A stretch of DNA of 64,000 nt from NCBI RefSeq assembly GCF_024273195.1, contig NZ_JAMZCU010000001.1:248001-312000 (forward strand). The letters are read 5' to 3'. The notes under the pieces are model-generated. The model had not been told where the DNA came from and searched no databases. It saw only the letters and a list, made by a program, of their open reading frames with translations. The DNA comes from Devosia ureilytica (GTDB lineage: Bacteria > Pseudomonadota > Alphaproteobacteria > Rhizobiales > Devosiaceae). A program made the position numbers and the translations under genes. Of this stretch, positions 1-8,912 are shown piece after piece; the stretch's first letter is position 1; each line of letters opens with the position of its first letter.

Positions 1-903
1 GTCTATGAAGGTCGCCTGGAGCCTCCAAAGGGCAAGACGCCCGAGGAATGGGAAGACCGCGAACAGACCTTGTTCCGCGCCACCGATTATGGCGACGACA
101 CGGATCGTGCGCTGATCAAGTCAGACGGCTCCTACACCTACTTTGCCGCCGATATTGCCTATCACCGCAACAAATACCTGCGCGGCTTCAAGCACATGAT
201 CAATGTGCTGGGCGCTGACCACTCTGGTTATGTGAAGCGTCTCCAGGCCGCCGTGAAAGCCGTCTCGCACAAGGAGGCCGATATTGATGTGCGGATCTGC
301 CAGCTCGTTCGGCTGCTCAAGAATGGCGAGCCGTTCAAGATGTCCAAGCGCTCTGGCGACCTGGTCACTCTGGCTGACGTCGTCGACGAAGTCGGCGCCG
401 ATGCGACGCGCTTTATGCTGCTGTTCCGGCGCAATGACGCGTCGATGGATTTTGACTTCGCGCAGGTGAAGGAGCAGACCCGCGACAATCCGGTCTTCTA
501 TGTTCAGTATGCCCATGCCCGCGCCTGCTCCATTTTCCGCACGGCGGAACGCGACATGCCTGACCTCGATCTTTCTCCTGCTTCGCTGGCCGGGGCTGAG
601 GTGGATCTGCTGGTCAGCGATGCCGATCTCGAGTTGATCCGCCTTGTCGGATCTTGGCCGCGGACGGTCTCCGCGGCGACCCTTGCGCATGAGCCGCACC
701 GCATTGCCTTCTATGTCCATGAGCTAGCAGGGGCCTTGCATGGCTTCTGGGCAAAGGGCAAGGATGATCCTGATTTACGATTTGTTAACCTTGCGGACCC
801 GAAGTTGACGCTAGCGCGACTCGCACTCGTTGACGCCGTTCGTCAGGTTATCCGAAACGGCCTGGGGATTTTGGGGGTCTCGGCGCCCGAGGAGCTTTCA
901 TAA
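1..903 (+). CDS. argS: Arginyl-tRNA synthetase, C-terminal part (5' end outside window)
   Basis: Class I arginyl-tRNA synthetase, which charges tRNA-Arg with arginine in the cytosol. The reading frame is open from base 1, so the start codon and HIGH region lie upstream of the window. Visible are the KMSKR signature ([13 protein letters not shown], near bases 338-376), the preceding [13 protein letters not shown] stretch of the catalytic core, and the DALR anticodon-binding domain (HARACSIFR onward) running to the TAA. The next gene encodes a SPOR protein, the usual neighbour of argS in Hyphomicrobiales. About 300 codons are present, roughly half of the enzyme. Confidence 0.97.
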   Translation, partial: VYEGRLEPPKGKTPEEWEDREQTLFRATDYGDDTDRALIKSDGSYTYFAADIAYHRNKYLRGFKHMINVLGADHSGYVKRLQAAVKAVSHKEADIDVRICQLVRLLKNGEPFKMSKRSGDLVTLADVVDEVGADATRFMLLFRRNDASMDFDFAQVKEQTRDNPVFYVQYAHARACSIFRTAERDMPDLDLSPASLAGAEVDLLVSDADLELIRLVGSWPRTVSAATLAHEPHRIAFYVHELAGALHGFWAKGKDDPDLRFVNLADPKLTLARLALVDAVRQVIRNGLGILGVSAPEELS

Positions 904-976
904 TTCGGGCGCATTGGTGTGAACAATCGCGGCCAAGTCCTTGATCGGACTATCCGCATTCTAGGGGCGCTGTCAG

Positions 977-3046
977 ATGACGTCAGCGAAGCCGCAATCA
1001 ATGGCTGCACAGACTGAAGCACCGGACGATCTCATTGCCGAACTGGCACGCCTCATGGCCGACGACGCCAGGGGCAGCCAGCCAGTAGACAGTGAGCAGT
1101 CCAAGCCGGTTAGAATCCCCGGCGAAGCGACAGCAGCACCGACTCCCCGATACGATTTTTCCGTGTCTGCAGATATGGCAGCCGGCAAGGGGCCCAGCTC
1201 CCCCGTGCGAATTCCGGGTGGCCAAGCTGAACCTGCGGCATCGGCTGAGCCCTTCAATTTCAATTTTGATCTGAGTTCGTCCACGCAGAAGGCTGCGCAG
1301 ACCCCCTCGGAGCCAAGCCCATCCGCCACCAAGCCGGCCGCACCGCCGCTGCCGCCTTCGAGCTATGAGATGCCGAGTGCGCCTGAGCAGGCAGCGGCTC
1401 CGCTTGACCAGGATAGCCTTGCCGATCTGATTGCCGCCGAGCTGGCCGCTGATATCGGTGCTGCGCCTGTTGCTTTCGATCCGGCTCCGGTGACCACGCG
1501 GCCGACTGGTCCAGACAATTTCGCCGTGCCACCCGTATTTGGTCTGGGAACTGCACCGCAGAACCCGGCGCCTGCTGCTCCTGTGGCGGCGCGCCAGCCC
1601 GAAGCACCTTCACCGGCGAAGGTCGAGGCGGCACCTGCTCAGGCTGAGGAAAGTCCTGATGGCGACGCCCTGGACCCGCTCGACGAGATCGAGAGGCTTG
1701 TCGGTCCCGCGGTGCGAATGAATGTCGCCCACGCCTCGCCGACGCCGGCGCTGCGCAGTTTGGCAACGCCGACTATCCCCGAGCCGGTCTCGGCAGCGCC
1801 CGAGCTGCCTCAGCCCTCGCCGCAATCGGCGAAGGTGGCGCCAGAGCCCGTAGCCTCAATGAGTTCGGTTGACGAAGCCATCTTGGCCGCTGCCGCAGCC
1901 ACAGGAGCCCATGTTGAATGGGTCAATGCCGGTGATCGTGACGAGACCAGCGCTGATGATGGCGATGAAGCGATGGTCGCCCCCATTCCTGCCCGGAATA
2001 TCCGAGTAAACCGGGCCATTGCTGGCCCTCTGGTTGCCGTTGGATTGCTCGCTGTCGCTGGCTTCGGCCTTTATTGGGCGCTGGGGCAGGGCGGCGATCC
2101 GGCGGGTCCCGCGCCGCTATTGGTTGCCGACACAACCGCGACCAAGGAAATCCCCGAGCCTGACACGGCCGCCGCGACCCAGTCTGTTGTGTTCAACGAG
2201 ATTTCCGGCGCTGAGCCGACTGCCGAAGAACAGATCGTATCGCGCGATCAGGCCGATACTGAAGCCGTGGTTGCCGCCAACAGTCCCGTTGCGAGCTCGG
2301 GCGTGATCGCAGATGAGTCTGGCGACACTGTCGACCCCAACCAGGATGGCCTGGTCAATCGCAAGGTCCGCACAGTAACCGTGCGCCCCGACGGCACCAT
2401 TGTCAGCGGCGAGGACAGCCTGGCCGGTTCCGCCATCCTGCCAGTTGACCGGCCGAACGTGCCTGATGTTCCGGGCGCAGACTTTTCCACCCCGGACCTG
2501 ATCGCCAATGCCAGCGCCGAAGTCGAAGCGGCCGCCGCAGTGGCGCCTGCCGCAACGGTGTCGACGCCAGCAGTGGTGCCGGCCGAGCCCGGCGCCATCA
2601 TCTCGGTTGTCGACGCCACCGGTGCGCCGATCACGGGTCGCAGCGTAACCATGCCCATGCAGCGCCCCGCCGACTTCTCGACTATCGCTGCGTCCGCCAT
2701 TGCCTCGGCAAATGCCGCCCCGGCAACCGCCCTGCCGGCTACGGCACCATCTGCCGTGGCCCCGGCGCCGCAACAGGCCGCCGCCACGGCCAATTCGGCC
2801 GGTTCGGCTTCCGCCTATGTGCAATTGGCCTCGCAACGCAGCGAGGATGCCGCTCGTCAGTCAGCGCAAGCGATTGCCACCCGCTACGGCGTGCTGTTTG
2901 GTGGCGCCTCGCCGGAAATCTCACGCGTCGATCTGGGCGAACGCGGCATCTACTATCGCGTGGTTGTCCCGGCCCCGTCGCGAGAAAACGCCGCGAATAT
3001 CTGCGCCAACGTCAGGGCTGCTGGTGGCGACTGCCTGCTGCTTTAG
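977..3046 (+). CDS. SPOR-domain, single-pass membrane protein
   Basis: A 689-residue bitopic protein. A long Ala/Pro/Glu-rich, low-complexity cytoplasmic part is followed by one membrane segment (about residues 348-370, AGPLVAVGLLAVAGFGLYW), a second disordered linker and a C-terminal SPOR domain (about 612-689, SAYVQLASQRSEDAARQSAQ to the end). SPOR domains bind denuded septal peptidoglycan, so a role in division or cell-wall remodelling is inferred. ATG 977 follows AGGGGCG. The gene sits between argS and scpA. In related genomes a nagZ gene often lies between the SPOR gene and scpA, and none is present here. The linker is too repetitive to predict anything from it. Confidence 0.9.
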   Translation: MTSAKPQSMAAQTEAPDDLIAELARLMADDARGSQPVDSEQSKPVRIPGEATAAPTPRYDFSVSADMAAGKGPSSPVRIPGGQAEPAASAEPFNFNFDLSSSTQKAAQTPSEPSPSATKPAAPPLPPSSYEMPSAPEQAAAPLDQDSLADLIAAELAADIGAAPVAFDPAPVTTRPTGPDNFAVPPVFGLGTAPQNPAPAAPVAARQPEAPSPAKVEAAPAQAEESPDGDALDPLDEIERLVGPAVRMNVAHASPTPALRSLATPTIPEPVSAAPELPQPSPQSAKVAPEPVASMSSVDEAILAAAAATGAHVEWVNAGDRDETSADDGDEAMVAPIPARNIRVNRAIAGPLVAVGLLAVAGFGLYWALGQGGDPAGPAPLLVADTTATKEIPEPDTAAATQSVVFNEISGAEPTAEEQIVSRDQADTEAVVAANSPVASSGVIADESGDTVDPNQDGLVNRKVRTVTVRPDGTIVSGEDSLAGSAILPVDRPNVPDVPGADFSTPDLIANASAEVEAAAAVAPAATVSTPAVVPAEPGAIISVVDATGAPITGRSVTMPMQRPADFSTIAASAIASANAAPATALPATAPSAVAPAPQQAAATANSAGSASAYVQLASQRSEDAARQSAQAIATRYGVLFGGASPEISRVDLGERGIYYRVVVPAPSRENAANICANVRAAGGDCLLL

Positions 3047-3125
3047 CGACGGGCCGGACTGTTCTTGACGCTGGCGTCGCCAGCGGCCAAGGATGGGGCA
3101 TGACGGCCACCCTGACTGTGCACTG

Positions 3126-3914
3126 ATGACAAGCCCGGAATCCAACTGGTTCGACACGCCGGCTCCGCCGCCTGCCGACGAAGTGCTGCATGTCGATGTT
3201 GGTGGCTACGAAGGTCCGCTGGACCTGCTGCTTGATCTCGCCCGACGCCAGAAGGTCGATTTGTCCGGCATATCGGTCCTGGCGCTTGCCGAACAATATC
3301 TGGCCTTCATCGACACCATCCGGGAACGCCGCATCGAGGTGGCCGCCGACTATCTGGTGATGGCCGCCTGGCTGGCCTACCTCAAGAGCCGTCTAATGGT
3401 GCCACAGGCGCCCGGCGATGACGAGCCGAGCGGCGAGATGCTGGCGGCCATGCTGCAGTTCCGCCTGAAGCGCCTCGAAGCCATGCGCCAGTCAGCCAGC
3501 CGGCTGATGAACCGGCCACGCCTGGGCTTCCAGATTTATGCGCGCGGCGCTCCCGAGCCGATGGAGATCGCCCGCCGGTCAGTCTGGGAGGCCAGCCTCT
3601 ATGATCTGCTGAATGCTTATTCCATCCAGCGCGAACGCGGCGCGTCTACGGACTACGCGCCGCGCCTGCGCACAGTCTGGTCCTTGCAGGATGCCCGCGA
3701 CATTCTTCAGCGCTTGATCGGAGAAAGCCGCGAATGGGTCGCGCTCGACGCCTACCTCATTGACTACCTGGCCAAACCGTCCGAACGCGCTACCGTCCGC
3801 GCCTCCACCTTCGCATCGAGCCTTGAGCTGGTGCGCCAGGGGCAGATCGACATTCGCCAGACAGAAACCTTCGGGCCGCTGTTCATGCGCCGCCGCCGGG
3901 AGGATAGCCGGTGA
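3126..3914 (+). CDS. scpA: Segregation and condensation protein A
   Basis: Kleisin subunit of the bacterial SMC-ScpAB condensin, acting in chromosome compaction and segregation. The N-terminal signature (GGYEGPLDLLLDLARRQKVDL) and the C-terminal winged-helix region (FASSLELVRQGQIDIRQTETFGPLF) are characteristic. The stop overlaps the GTG start of scpB by 4 bases, which suggests translational coupling. The start is uncertain. ATG 3126 gives 262 residues but has no clear ribosome site. In-frame ATG 3093 adds 11 residues and has AAGG immediately in front, too close to be ideal. Confidence 0.93.
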   Translation: MTSPESNWFDTPAPPPADEVLHVDVGGYEGPLDLLLDLARRQKVDLSGISVLALAEQYLAFIDTIRERRIEVAADYLVMAAWLAYLKSRLMVPQAPGDDEPSGEMLAAMLQFRLKRLEAMRQSASRLMNRPRLGFQIYARGAPEPMEIARRSVWEASLYDLLNAYSIQRERGASTDYAPRLRTVWSLQDARDILQRLIGESREWVALDAYLIDYLAKPSERATVRASTFASSLELVRQGQIDIRQTETFGPLFMRRRREDSR

Positions 3915-4579
3915 GCCCGGATGAAGATGACGAGATCGGAGACGTTCTGCGCCGCCACCTGCGCATCCTTGAAGCCCTGCTCTTTGCCTCGGCTGAACCC
4001 CTCCGCGCCAGTGATATGGCATCCTATCTCGGTGAAGGCGTGGATGTCGCAGGCCTGCTTCTGACCCTCCAAACCCAATACGAGGGCAGGGGTGTTAATC
4101 TTGTGCGCCGCGGCGATGCTTGGGCCTTTCGGACTGCCGAGGATCTGGGTTTCCTGCTGCGCCGCGAAGAACACGAGACTCGCCCGTTGTCGCGTGCCGC
4201 GCTCGAAACTCTGTCGATCATCGCCTACCACCAGCCGGCCACCCGTGCCGAAATCGAGGAAGTGCGCGGTGTCGCCACCGGCAAGGGGACACTAGACCTG
4301 CTGATGGAAGCGGGATGGGTCCGCATGCGGGGGCGTCGCCGCACCCCCGGGCGTCCGGTGACCTATGGCACGACAGACGCCTTCCTCGACCATTTTGGGT
4401 TGGAAACCCTGCTGGATTTGCCGGGACTCGATGAATTGAAGGGCGCGGGATTGCTCTCGGGACGATTGCCGCCTGACCTGCAGATCCCTCTGCCATTTGA
4501 CGGCAGCCTCCGGGACGATGAGGACCCGCTGGACCCCGCCGATCTTGGCGATCCGGAGCCCGAGGACGAAGAAACTTGA
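3911..4579 (+). CDS. scpB: Segregation and condensation protein B
   Basis: Winged-helix dimer that binds ScpA in the condensin complex. A recognisable ScpB core (RILEALLFASAEPLR, then LSRAALETLSIIAYHQPATRAEIEEVRGV, then GRPVTYGTTDAFLDHFGLETL) is followed by an acidic tail. The start is GTG 3911, overlapping the scpA stop by GTGA. Translation from this codon reads MSPDEDDEIGDVLRRHL. At 222 residues the length is normal for the family. Confidence 0.94.
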   Translation: MSPDEDDEIGDVLRRHLRILEALLFASAEPLRASDMASYLGEGVDVAGLLLTLQTQYEGRGVNLVRRGDAWAFRTAEDLGFLLRREEHETRPLSRAALETLSIIAYHQPATRAEIEEVRGVATGKGTLDLLMEAGWVRMRGRRRTPGRPVTYGTTDAFLDHFGLETLLDLPGLDELKGAGLLSGRLPPDLQIPLPFDGSLRDDEDPLDPADLGDPEPEDEET

Positions 4580-4700
4580 TCACTGCCGCCCATTTCTGGC
4601 GCGCTGGCAGGAACACGTTCTTGTGTTTGGTCGCGATTAAACCTATCTCTCGGTCTATCTATCGCGTGTAACGCGTATCTGGAGTTCTAGGGAGACCATT

Positions 4701-4913
4701 ATGCACGCGCCGTCTATTTGGGGCATTCTCGTTGTTGCCGTCGTCGTTATCCTGCTGTTCGGACGCGGGAAAATTTCCGGCATGATGGGCGAAGTCGCCT
4801 CCGGCATCAAAGCCTTCCAGAAGGGCATGAAGGACGACGACAAGCCAGCTGAGCGCATTCAGACCGCATCTGAAGTCGAAGCCCGCGAAGTGGACAAGAG
4901 CAAGGACGCCTGA
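4701..4913 (+). CDS. tatA: Sec-independent protein translocase subunit TatA
   Basis: Pore-forming subunit of the twin-arginine translocase, which exports folded proteins. The 70-residue protein has one N-terminal membrane helix ([19 protein letters not shown]) followed by the FGxxK hinge and an amphipathic helix ([17 protein letters not shown]), then a short charged tail. ATG 4701 is preceded by AGGGAG. It heads tatA-tatB-tatC. A likely substrate is encoded in this window: the binding protein at 17866-19158 carries an SRRNFLK signal. Confidence 0.96.
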   Translation: MHAPSIWGILVVAVVVILLFGRGKISGMMGEVASGIKAFQKGMKDDDKPAERIQTASEVEAREVDKSKDA

Positions 4914-4971
4914 GCGCGTTCTTCCTCTCTAACCACTGCAGGCGGTTTGCCGCCATTCGGAGAATAAATCC

Positions 4972-5655
4972 ATGCTCGGCCTAGGCTGGACAGAGATGCT
5001 GGTGATTGGCGTTGTCGCGCTGATCTTTATCGGCCCCAAAGACCTGCCCGTTGTCATGGGCAGGATCGGCAAGGTCATTGGCCAAGTGCAGCGCATGGGA
5101 CGCGAGTTCCAGCGCGAAATCAACAAGACAACCGGGCTTGATGAGGTTCGCAACCTGCGCACCTCCATCACCTCGCCACTGAAAAAGACCGCTGACGAAA
5201 TCCGCAAGGAATTCAATGCCATCGGTGCCGATGGCCAGCCCAAGCCGAGCGGGGCGCTCAAGCCGACCGACCCCAATACCGAAAGCGTCGTAGACGCAAT
5301 TCAGCAGCAGGCCGGCATGGCGGCTGCCAAGAAGACCAGCACCGAACTGGCCGCTGACTATGGCTTCACCTCCAAAAAAGATGAGCCGGTCAAGGCCGCG
5401 CGCAGCCCCGCTGCGGAAAAACCTGCCGCGGCAACTGTGGCAAAGTCCAAAAAGGCCGCTGCCAAACCGTCGGAAACTGCTGCTAAGGCCGCCGCTACGC
5501 CAGCCTCCAAAGCTGTGCAGAAGCCTGCCGCCAAGACCGCATCCGCGCCCAAGTCGGCAGCAGCGGCCGATGCACCCAAGGCAGTTGCCAAAGCGGCACC
5601 CAAGCCGCGCGCCCCCCGCAAGAAGCCCGCTGAAACGGCCGGAAAGAGCGAATAA
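4972..5655 (+). CDS. tatB: Sec-independent protein translocase subunit TatB
   Basis: Substrate-receptor subunit of the Tat translocase, which works with TatC. The N-terminus MLGLGWTEMLVIGVVALIFI is the TatB membrane helix, followed by GPKDLP and an amphipathic helix. The last 100 or so residues are a Lys/Ala/Pro-rich repeat-like tail, longer than in E. coli TatB (171 aa) but common in alphaproteobacteria. The TAA shares one base with the tatC ATG. Confidence 0.95.
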   Translation: MLGLGWTEMLVIGVVALIFIGPKDLPVVMGRIGKVIGQVQRMGREFQREINKTTGLDEVRNLRTSITSPLKKTADEIRKEFNAIGADGQPKPSGALKPTDPNTESVVDAIQQQAGMAAAKKTSTELAADYGFTSKKDEPVKAARSPAAEKPAAATVAKSKKAAAKPSETAAKAAATPASKAVQKPAAKTASAPKSAAAADAPKAVAKAAPKPRAPRKKPAETAGKSE

Positions 5656-6488
5656 TGGCCGATACCAAGCCCCAGTTGCTCGAAGACAAGAACAAGCCCG
5701 AGGTTGAGGACGAACTGGCCGGCAGCGAGGCGCCGCTGCTCGAGCACCTTACCGAATTGCGCAAGCGGCTGATCCGCAGCGCCATTGTCATCGTCGTTCT
5801 GCTCGTGGTCTGCTTCATCTTCGCCGGCCAGATTTTTGATATCCTTCTCAATCCCTATCGCTCGCTTTATTCCGATCCGGGCGAGATGGAACTGATCTAT
5901 ACGGCTCCACAGGAATTCTTCTTCACCCAGCTCAACCTGGCCTTTTTCGGCTCGATTTTCATCGGCTTCCCCTACCTCGCCACCCAGGTGTACGGCTTTG
6001 TTGCGCCCGGTCTCTACAAGCACGAGCGCAGGGCGCTGGTGCCTTATCTGATTGCCACGCCGGTCTTTTTCATGCTGGGCGCCGCCATGGTCTATTTCCT
6101 GGTTCTGCCCATGGCGCTCAATTTCTTCGCCGGCATGCAGACTGACGAGATCAAACTCCTGGCCAAGGTGTCCGAATATCTCGGCCTGGCCATGACCCTG
6201 ATCCTGGCCTTCGGCGTCTGTTTCCAACTGCCGGTGGTGCTCACGCTTTTGGCCCAGATCGAACTGGTCAATGTCGAGATGCTCAAGAAGGGGCGGCGCT
6301 ATGCCATCGTTGGCATCATTGCCGCCGCCGCCTTCATCACGCCACCCGATCCGATCTCGCAGATCGGTCTGGCCTTGCCGATGTATGGTCTTTACGAACT
6401 GGCCATTCTCTCGGTTCGCCTGATCGAGCGCCGCCGCGCCCAGGCCCGATCAGACGAAGACGGCGCTGAATCATCCGTCGAATCCTGA
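5655..6488 (+). CDS. tatC: Sec-independent protein translocase subunit TatC
   Basis: Polytopic core of the Tat receptor, which recognises the twin-arginine signal. The family signature PLLEHLTELRKRLIRS lies near residue 30. Further hallmarks are ALVPYLIATPVFFMLGAAMVYF and the PPDPISQ segment before the last helices. Six membrane segments are visible in 277 residues. It overlaps tatB by one base. serS follows after 133 bases, in which a short perfect hairpin lies. Confidence 0.97.
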   Translation: MADTKPQLLEDKNKPEVEDELAGSEAPLLEHLTELRKRLIRSAIVIVVLLVVCFIFAGQIFDILLNPYRSLYSDPGEMELIYTAPQEFFFTQLNLAFFGSIFIGFPYLATQVYGFVAPGLYKHERRALVPYLIATPVFFMLGAAMVYFLVLPMALNFFAGMQTDEIKLLAKVSEYLGLAMTLILAFGVCFQLPVVLTLLAQIELVNVEMLKKGRRYAIVGIIAAAAFITPPDPISQIGLALPMYGLYELAILSVRLIERRRAQARSDEDGAESSVES

Positions 6489-6511
6489 TATTTCGAGCCG
6501 GCCAGCGGAAC

Positions 6512-6530
6512 GTCACTCCAGCGGAGTGAC
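6512..6530. repeat. Short perfect palindrome between tatC and serS
   Basis: GTCACTCCAGCGGAGTGAC forms an 8-bp stem with a 3-base loop. No T-run follows on either strand, so a classical intrinsic terminator is doubtful. A related core, CGCTCC-ACT-GGAGCG, occurs at 39050-39064, and a half copy (GTCACTCCAGCG) lies at about 17838. It may be a small interspersed palindromic repeat. Confidence 0.55.
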
Positions 6531-6621
6531 CGGTGGCGAGAAGGACATGAGCGCTGCGCTCCAATGGCGGGCGCTCAAACAATTATACAAAAGAGAGGCG
6601 GGCTGCGGTCCGTAATCAGCG

Positions 6622-7950
6622 ATGTTCGATATCAAGTGGATCAGAGAAAACCCTGACGCCTTCGACGCGGCCATGAGCCAGCGCAAGAATGTGTCCGTGC
6701 GTTCGTCCGATCTCATTGCCATCGATGAGCGCCGCCGACAGGTCATCGTCCGCCTCAACGAAGCGCAGGAAAAGCGCAATGCCTTCTCCAAGCAGATTGG
6801 TCAGGCCAAGGCTCAGAAGGATGATGCGAAGGCGGCCGAATTGATGGCCGAGGTTGCGCGCCTCAAAGAATTCATTCCTGCCGGCGAAGCCGAAGAGCGC
6901 GCCGTCGAAAAGGAATTGCGCGACGCCCTTTCCGCCATCCCCAATATGGCACTCGATGACGTGCCTTTTGGCGAAGACGAAGCCGATAATGTCGAATATT
7001 TCGGCCTCAATGGGTCGGCCGAAACGGCCGCAAAGGCCCGTGCTCCGAAGCCCAGCTTTGCTTTCGCGCCCAAGGAACATTTCGACATCGGCGTCGCTGA
7101 AAAGGACATGGATTTCGAGATTGCCGCAAAACTCTCGGGCAGCCGCTTCGTTGTCCTCAAGGGCCAGATCGCTCGCCTCGAACGCGCCCTTGGCCAGTTC
7201 ATGCTCGACCTGCACACCACCGAGCATGGATATCTGGAAGCCCAGCCACCCGTGCTGGTGCGTGACGATGCCCTGTTCGGCACCGGGCAGCTTCCCAAGT
7301 TCGAGGAAGATCTGTTCTTCACGCCGCACGGCGAGAGCCGACTGGCGCTGATTCCTACGGCCGAAGTGCCGATGACCAATTTTGTCCGCGAATCCATTCT
7401 CACCGAAGAAGAACTCCCCCTGCGTTTCACCGCGCTGACCTCCTGCTTTCGCTCGGAAGCTGGTTCGTCGGGTCGCGACACGCGGGGCATGTTGCGCCAA
7501 CACCAGTTCAACAAGGTGGAACTGGTCTCCATCACCACACCCGAAGAGTCGGAAAACGAGCACGAGCGCATGCTTGCTGCCGCCGAAACAGTGCTGCAGC
7601 GCCTGGGTCTCCACTATCGTGTCATGAAGCTGTGCACAGGCGACATGGGTTTCGGTGCGCGGCGTACCTATGATCTTGAGGTCTGGCTGCCGGGCCAGGA
7701 CACCTACCGTGAAATTTCCTCGGTTTCGGTGTGTGGTGACTTCCAGGCCCGTCGCATGGAAGCCCGCTATCGTCCCGCCGGCGAAAAGCAGTCGCCGCGG
7801 TATGTTCATACGCTCAACGGCTCGGGCACTGCGGTAGGTCGCTGCCTCATCGCCGTGCTGGAGAACTACCAGCAGGAAGATGGCTCGGTGCTGATCCCCG
7901 AGGCGCTGCAGCCCTACATGGGCGGGTTGACGTCCATCGGCACCCGCTGA
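6622..7950 (+). CDS. serS: Seryl-tRNA synthetase
   Basis: Class II aminoacyl-tRNA synthetase charging tRNA-Ser and tRNA-Sec. The first 110 or so residues are the coiled-coil tRNA-binding arm ([18 protein letters not shown] and onward). The catalytic core shows motif 2 ([21 protein letters not shown]) and motif 3 ([19 protein letters not shown]). At 442 residues it is full length. The TGA shares one base with the ATG of surE, so the two are probably co-translated. Confidence 0.98.
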   Translation: MFDIKWIRENPDAFDAAMSQRKNVSVRSSDLIAIDERRRQVIVRLNEAQEKRNAFSKQIGQAKAQKDDAKAAELMAEVARLKEFIPAGEAEERAVEKELRDALSAIPNMALDDVPFGEDEADNVEYFGLNGSAETAAKARAPKPSFAFAPKEHFDIGVAEKDMDFEIAAKLSGSRFVVLKGQIARLERALGQFMLDLHTTEHGYLEAQPPVLVRDDALFGTGQLPKFEEDLFFTPHGESRLALIPTAEVPMTNFVRESILTEEELPLRFTALTSCFRSEAGSSGRDTRGMLRQHQFNKVELVSITTPEESENEHERMLAAAETVLQRLGLHYRVMKLCTGDMGFGARRTYDLEVWLPGQDTYREISSVSVCGDFQARRMEARYRPAGEKQSPRYVHTLNGSGTAVGRCLIAVLENYQQEDGSVLIPEALQPYMGGLTSIGTR

Positions 7951-8732
7951 TGGCCTTGCGAATCCTCATCACCAATGACGACGGCGTCGATGCGCCGGGC
8001 ATTGCTGTCATGGCCGAGATCGCGCGCGCGATCTCGGATGATGTCTGGATCGTGGCGCCCGATGGAAATCAATCCGGGGCAGGGCACCGCTTCACCTTCG
8101 GTCGCGAGCTTTCATACAAGGAACTCGGCGCACGCCGCTTTTCGGTGAAGGGCGGCTCGCCAGCTGATTGTGTTGTCGCCGGCATGACCCATATCCTGGG
8201 CGACAGACCCGCTGACCTGGTGCTTTCGGGCGTCAACGCCGGCCAGAACCTGGGCGATATCGTCAATTGCTCCGGCACGGCTGCGGGCGCCCGTGAAGGG
8301 GTGTTGCAGGGCGCGGTTGGCATCGCCATGAGCCAGTCGATGGACTACGAAGTCAGCCACACCCCTGATTGGTCCAACGCGAGCCGCTTTGGCGCCGAAG
8401 TGGTTTCGGCCATCATGGTGGCCCATGGCGGCGACGATGTATTTTACAATGTCAACTTTCCCTTTTGTGGCACCACAGAGGTCACGGGCATTTCCGCCGT
8501 GCCCCATCAGCGCTTTTCGCGCTCCCCCATTCGCTACTATCCCAGCGACAACGAAGGCCAGTTCTTCATGGCCATCCCCGAAACGCCGCTGCCGCTCGAT
8601 CCCAAGGCTGACTTTGAAGTGCTGCGGCGGGGCAATGCCATTACGGTCACTCCCTTTGCGCTTCAGCAAACCCATGACGGCGCCCTGGCAAGGCTGGGCA
8701 ATATCGTGCTCAAGGGGCTTGAGGAAAAATAG
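7950..8732 (+). CDS. surE: 5'/3'-nucleotidase SurE
   Basis: Metal-dependent phosphatase acting on nucleoside monophosphates and short polyphosphates. The N-terminal ILITNDDGVDAPGI holds the metal-binding Asp pair. SGVNAGQNLG and the CSGTAAGAREG loop complete the site. At 260 residues the length is typical. It overlaps serS by one base. In many relatives pcm (protein-L-isoaspartate methyltransferase) follows surE. Here the next gene is the LytM lipoprotein, so pcm is absent from this position. Confidence 0.96.
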   Translation: MALRILITNDDGVDAPGIAVMAEIARAISDDVWIVAPDGNQSGAGHRFTFGRELSYKELGARRFSVKGGSPADCVVAGMTHILGDRPADLVLSGVNAGQNLGDIVNCSGTAAGAREGVLQGAVGIAMSQSMDYEVSHTPDWSNASRFGAEVVSAIMVAHGGDDVFYNVNFPFCGTTEVTGISAVPHQRFSRSPIRYYPSDNEGQFFMAIPETPLPLDPKADFEVLRRGNAITVTPFALQQTHDGALARLGNIVLKGLEEK

Positions 8733-8912
8733 TATTGGCAGAGCGGCCTCCGGATCGAGCGGAGGGCGGCGTCGAAGCCCACTCCTTAACCTTACTCACC
8801 CCTGAATCGCCCCCATACGAATTCTTTCAAATCGCATCGGCTTTAAACTCGTCTTTACCTTACCGGCGTAGCGTCAAGCTTAGTTGTTGAGTACCTGCGT
8901 ACGAGTAAGCCG

